Positions 6,124 to 7,590 of a DNA stretch of 7,590 nt are shown piece by piece. Made by a program: the position numbers and the translations under genes. Below the pieces are notes generated by a model. The model saw only the letters and a list, made by a program, of their open reading frames with translations. It searched no databases and was not told where the DNA came from. Each line of letters begins with the position of its first letter. Within the stretch, counting starts at the first letter, position 1. The DNA lies in contig CABXZJ010000033.1 in assembly GCA_902516685.1 (NCBI GenBank), forward strand, positions 1 to 7,590, written 5' to 3'. The stretch comes from an uncultured Formosa sp. GTDB taxonomy: Bacteria > Bacteroidota > Bacteroidia > Flavobacteriales > Flavobacteriaceae.

Positions 6124-6150
6124 AAAAATAAAAAAGGGGCCTTTATTTTT
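6124..6150 (-). terminator. Weak candidate terminator after the three-gene membrane/lipoprotein unit
   Basis: Just past the stop at 6158, the minus strand reads an A-rich arm, a short AAAG-GCCC-CTTT hairpin that can be lengthened around a bulge, then CTTTTTTATTTTT. The stem is weak and G/C-poor, but the position and the T run fit an intrinsic terminator for leftward transcription. Confidence 0.35.
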
Positions 6151-6157
6151 AATTAAA

Positions 6158-6415
6158 TCAATCGAAACAATATTTGTCTCCAATTTCATATGAATTATAA
6201 TCACTTTGACTAACCTCCAAATTAACAATAGTATTTGGTATGCCGTCGTTTGTTGGGTTTGCGTTAGATCCAATTGAACCAACAAAAACAAATTGACCGT
6301 TAGAAATACTTTTTTCTATTATAGTACAACATTCGGGATCTTTACTGCAAGCAAAAGTTAATAAATAAATTCCGATAAGAAATGGTTTAATAATCTTGTA
6401 TTGTTGAATAATCAT
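6158..6415 (-). CDS. Small cysteine-containing lipoprotein of unknown function
   Basis: An 85-residue protein beginning at the ATG 6415-6413. A longer frame opens at 6430, but that codon is TTG and lies inside the preceding gene, and the ATG gives a better signal peptide. Residues 1-23 form a lipoprotein signal: charged K7/K10, hydrophobic PFLIGIYLL, and L-T-F-A-C23 followed by SKDPE, the kind of sequence common in Bacteroidota lipoproteins although the -3 Thr is not ideal. The mature part is about 62 residues with C29, C30 and C83 besides the lipidated cysteine, so one disulfide is possible. It holds a likely beta-rich segment (GQFVFVGSIGSN and TIVNLEVSQSDY). No family was recognised. The start lies 4 bp after the stop of the upstream gene, suggesting translational coupling in a three-gene unit. 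Confidence 0.68.
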   Translation of the reverse strand: MIIQQYKIIKPFLIGIYLLTFACSKDPECCTIIEKSISNGQFVFVGSIGSNANPTNDGIPNTIVNLEVSQSDYNSYEIGDKYCFD

Positions 6416-6419
6416 TATA

Positions 6420-6920
6420 CTAAGTTTCAATTTTGATATTATCGTAATTTACCTTAGTCCAACCATTTCTCATAAAATAAGGGCTTTTTACACTAAGCTT
6501 CTTTTCGAACTTGTCTTCAAATTTATCTATTATCCGCAGCACCTCATTTAAATTATTTCTGAACTTTATTTGGACGCGTAAACAGACTTTGTCATTTTTA
6601 TCAATAAACCATAACGCTGGGGTAATTGTATTTCCGTATTGGCCTCGGTAAATTTCATCAACTTCAGCATAAAATTTAATTTCCCTCCAAGTCTTTTGTT
6701 TGATTTTAATTAATCCAAGAAGAGATTTAGTAATTCCTTGATTATTAACCTTAACAATATTTACAGAGAAAAGTATTGTTAATATTGAGGCTGAAATGAT
6801 AATATATTTAAATCTTAAAATGAAACTGAAATCACTTAAGCTTTCGGTTGTTGGATATAGAAAGATAGCTAGAAGAAGTACAGGAACAAAATTAAAACCG
6901 ATTGATTTGAAATCTCTCAT
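6420..6920 (-). CDS. Two-helix membrane protein with a soluble, possibly PH-like domain
   Basis: A 166-residue protein. Two membrane helices occupy roughly residues 8-22 (NFVPVLLLAIFLYP) and 35-53 (YIIISASILTILFSVNIV). The rest is soluble and opens with IVKVNNQGITKSLLGLIKIKQKTWREIKFY (52-81). A basic strand, a glycine-containing turn, then W-x-E-I resembles membrane proteins carrying a bacterial PH-like or YcxB-type domain, where the equivalent motif is a 'G-I-x(n)-I-x-W-x-x-I' block. That assignment is tentative. It continues with ALWFIDKNDKVCLRVQIKF (102-120) and a charged helix ending near 142 (LNEVLRIIDKFEDKFEKK). It follows the DUF975 gene by 27 bp and precedes the small lipoprotein by 4 bp, all leftward, so it is the middle gene of a likely operon. 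No catalytic motif is visible. Confidence 0.7.
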   Translation of the reverse strand: MRDFKSIGFNFVPVLLLAIFLYPTTESLSDFSFILRFKYIIISASILTILFSVNIVKVNNQGITKSLLGLIKIKQKTWREIKFYAEVDEIYRGQYGNTITPALWFIDKNDKVCLRVQIKFRNNLNEVLRIIDKFEDKFEKKLSVKSPYFMRNGWTKVNYDNIKIET

Positions 6921-6947
6921 TTTGTGAAATATTAATTACTAAAATGA

Positions 6948-7562
6948 TTAAACTTCACTAACTTTTTTATAAAATAAAGCTGTTGAAACATACATCTGGG
7001 GAACTAACCACAAAGCCCAAATAAACAACGTAAAAATACTTAAGAAAAAATAGATTAAATATCGAAAAGAAAGTTTAAAATACTGCCACTTGTGGCCTTT
7101 CATCATTGACGCACTTTGTTTAAAACAATCAATAACAGATGTATCAGGTTTATCTATAGCAATATAAAAAATTTGAGAAAACATTAGAGAAAAAATAATC
7201 ATTGGTATAATAAGAAAGATAAAACCAATACTTAAAATTAATACGTAAATGATAATCAAGCCAATAGCTTTAGGCATAACTGAAAAACCATCTTTAATCC
7301 TATCAGAGTTAATGGAGTCGCTATTAGCAATTGATAACGAAAATGATGCAAGTCCGAGAGTTAGAGAAGCAGAAACTGATACAAACACAATTGATAATAG
7401 AATAGCTACGGAAACTCCTAAAGAATCAGCAATAGAATTAATTAATTCTTGGCTTGTAAGGAAAGATTGCACAAGTACAACTATAAAGAATGGAAGAATA
7501 ACCTTTCCATAATTATTTTTTAAAATAGATTTTGATTTATTAATAATTTGAGAATTTTGCAT
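6948..7562 (-). CDS. DUF975-like polytopic membrane protein
   Basis: A 204-residue inner-membrane protein with about five or six hydrophobic segments (near 20-35, 50-66, 66-80, 98-112, 112-134 and 166-187). The C-terminal half carries features recalled from DUF975 and related glycerophosphodiester-phosphodiesterase membrane-domain proteins: an AIDKPD turn (135-140), the S-A-S-M-M-K-G-H-K block (150-158) before a Phe-rich helix, and VPQMYVSTALFY (187-198) near the end. Function is unknown for the family. The N-terminal helix SKSILKNNYGKVILPF (10-25) is also typical, with a lysine-rich amphipathic lead-in. The ATG at 7562 is the first in frame, and 28 bp of upstream sequence remain, so its promoter lies outside or at the edge of the window. 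It appears to be the first visible gene of a three-gene leftward unit. Confidence 0.78.
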   Translation of the reverse strand: MQNSQIINKSKSILKNNYGKVILPFFIVVLVQSFLTSQELINSIADSLGVSVAILLSIVFVSVSASLTLGLASFSLSIANSDSINSDRIKDGFSVMPKAIGLIIIYVLILSIGFIFLIIPMIIFSLMFSQIFYIAIDKPDTSVIDCFKQSASMMKGHKWQYFKLSFRYLIYFFLSIFTLFIWALWLVPQMYVSTALFYKKVSEV

Positions 7563-7590
7563 AGGAGTAACTTATTTTAGATTTCTTCTA

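Noticed and set aside
6109..6291. Second minus-strand frame overlapping the small lipoprotein gene
   Set aside because: Out of frame with a lipoprotein that has a clear signal sequence and a coupled start; low-complexity translation.
7249..7512. Plus-strand frame antisense to the DUF975-like gene
   Set aside because: Shadow of a membrane protein gene; its polar translation is the usual complement of hydrophobic codons.

Overview
This is an AT-rich, densely packed stretch of chromosome from a member of the Bacteroidota, most likely a marine or aquatic member of the Flavobacteriia. The evidence is the strongly A/T-biased codon choice, initiation regions that are A-rich rather than Shine-Dalgarno-like, lipoprotein signals followed by acidic/serine residues, a -33/-7 promoter of the TTG-N20-TAnnTTTG type, and pdxA lying next to riboflavin synthase, an arrangement familiar from this class (recalled, not searched). 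No tRNA, rRNA, CRISPR array, insertion sequence or attachment site was seen.

Layout from left to right. The 5' part of pdxA (vitamin B6 synthesis) runs leftward off the window edge and is divergent from ribE (riboflavin synthase). The 3' end of ribE overlaps by 11 bp the end of a convergent two-gene unit made of a small YgaP/DUF2892-type membrane protein and mscL, the large-conductance mechanosensitive channel. Next comes a rightward pair: an S1-family sulfatase lipoprotein with a complete active site, and, 26 bp later, an AlkB-type alkane 1-monooxygenase with all its histidine boxes. A strong bidirectional hairpin terminator closes this unit and the convergent leftward pair beyond it. That pair encodes a secreted DUF2059 protein and a lipoprotein that fuses a SnoaL/NTF2-like domain to an antibiotic-biosynthesis-monooxygenase (ABM) domain.

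A poorly coding stretch of roughly 270 bp follows. Then comes a 43-residue, four-cysteine protein gene with its own well-formed flavobacterial promoter. The right end holds a tight leftward unit of three genes: a DUF975-type polytopic membrane protein, a two-helix membrane protein with a soluble, possibly PH-like domain, and a small cysteine-containing lipoprotein whose proper ATG start lies just after the preceding stop codon.

Functionally the window mixes housekeeping cofactor genes (B6, riboflavin), osmotic protection (MscL) and accessory envelope or catabolic functions (sulfate-ester hydrolysis, alkane hydroxylation, exported proteins of unknown role). No single new multi-gene system is evident. 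The items most worth a second look are the small Cys4 protein with its promoter, the SnoaL-ABM lipoprotein fusion, and the AlkB with a small residue where the GPo1 enzyme has its chain-length-limiting tryptophan.
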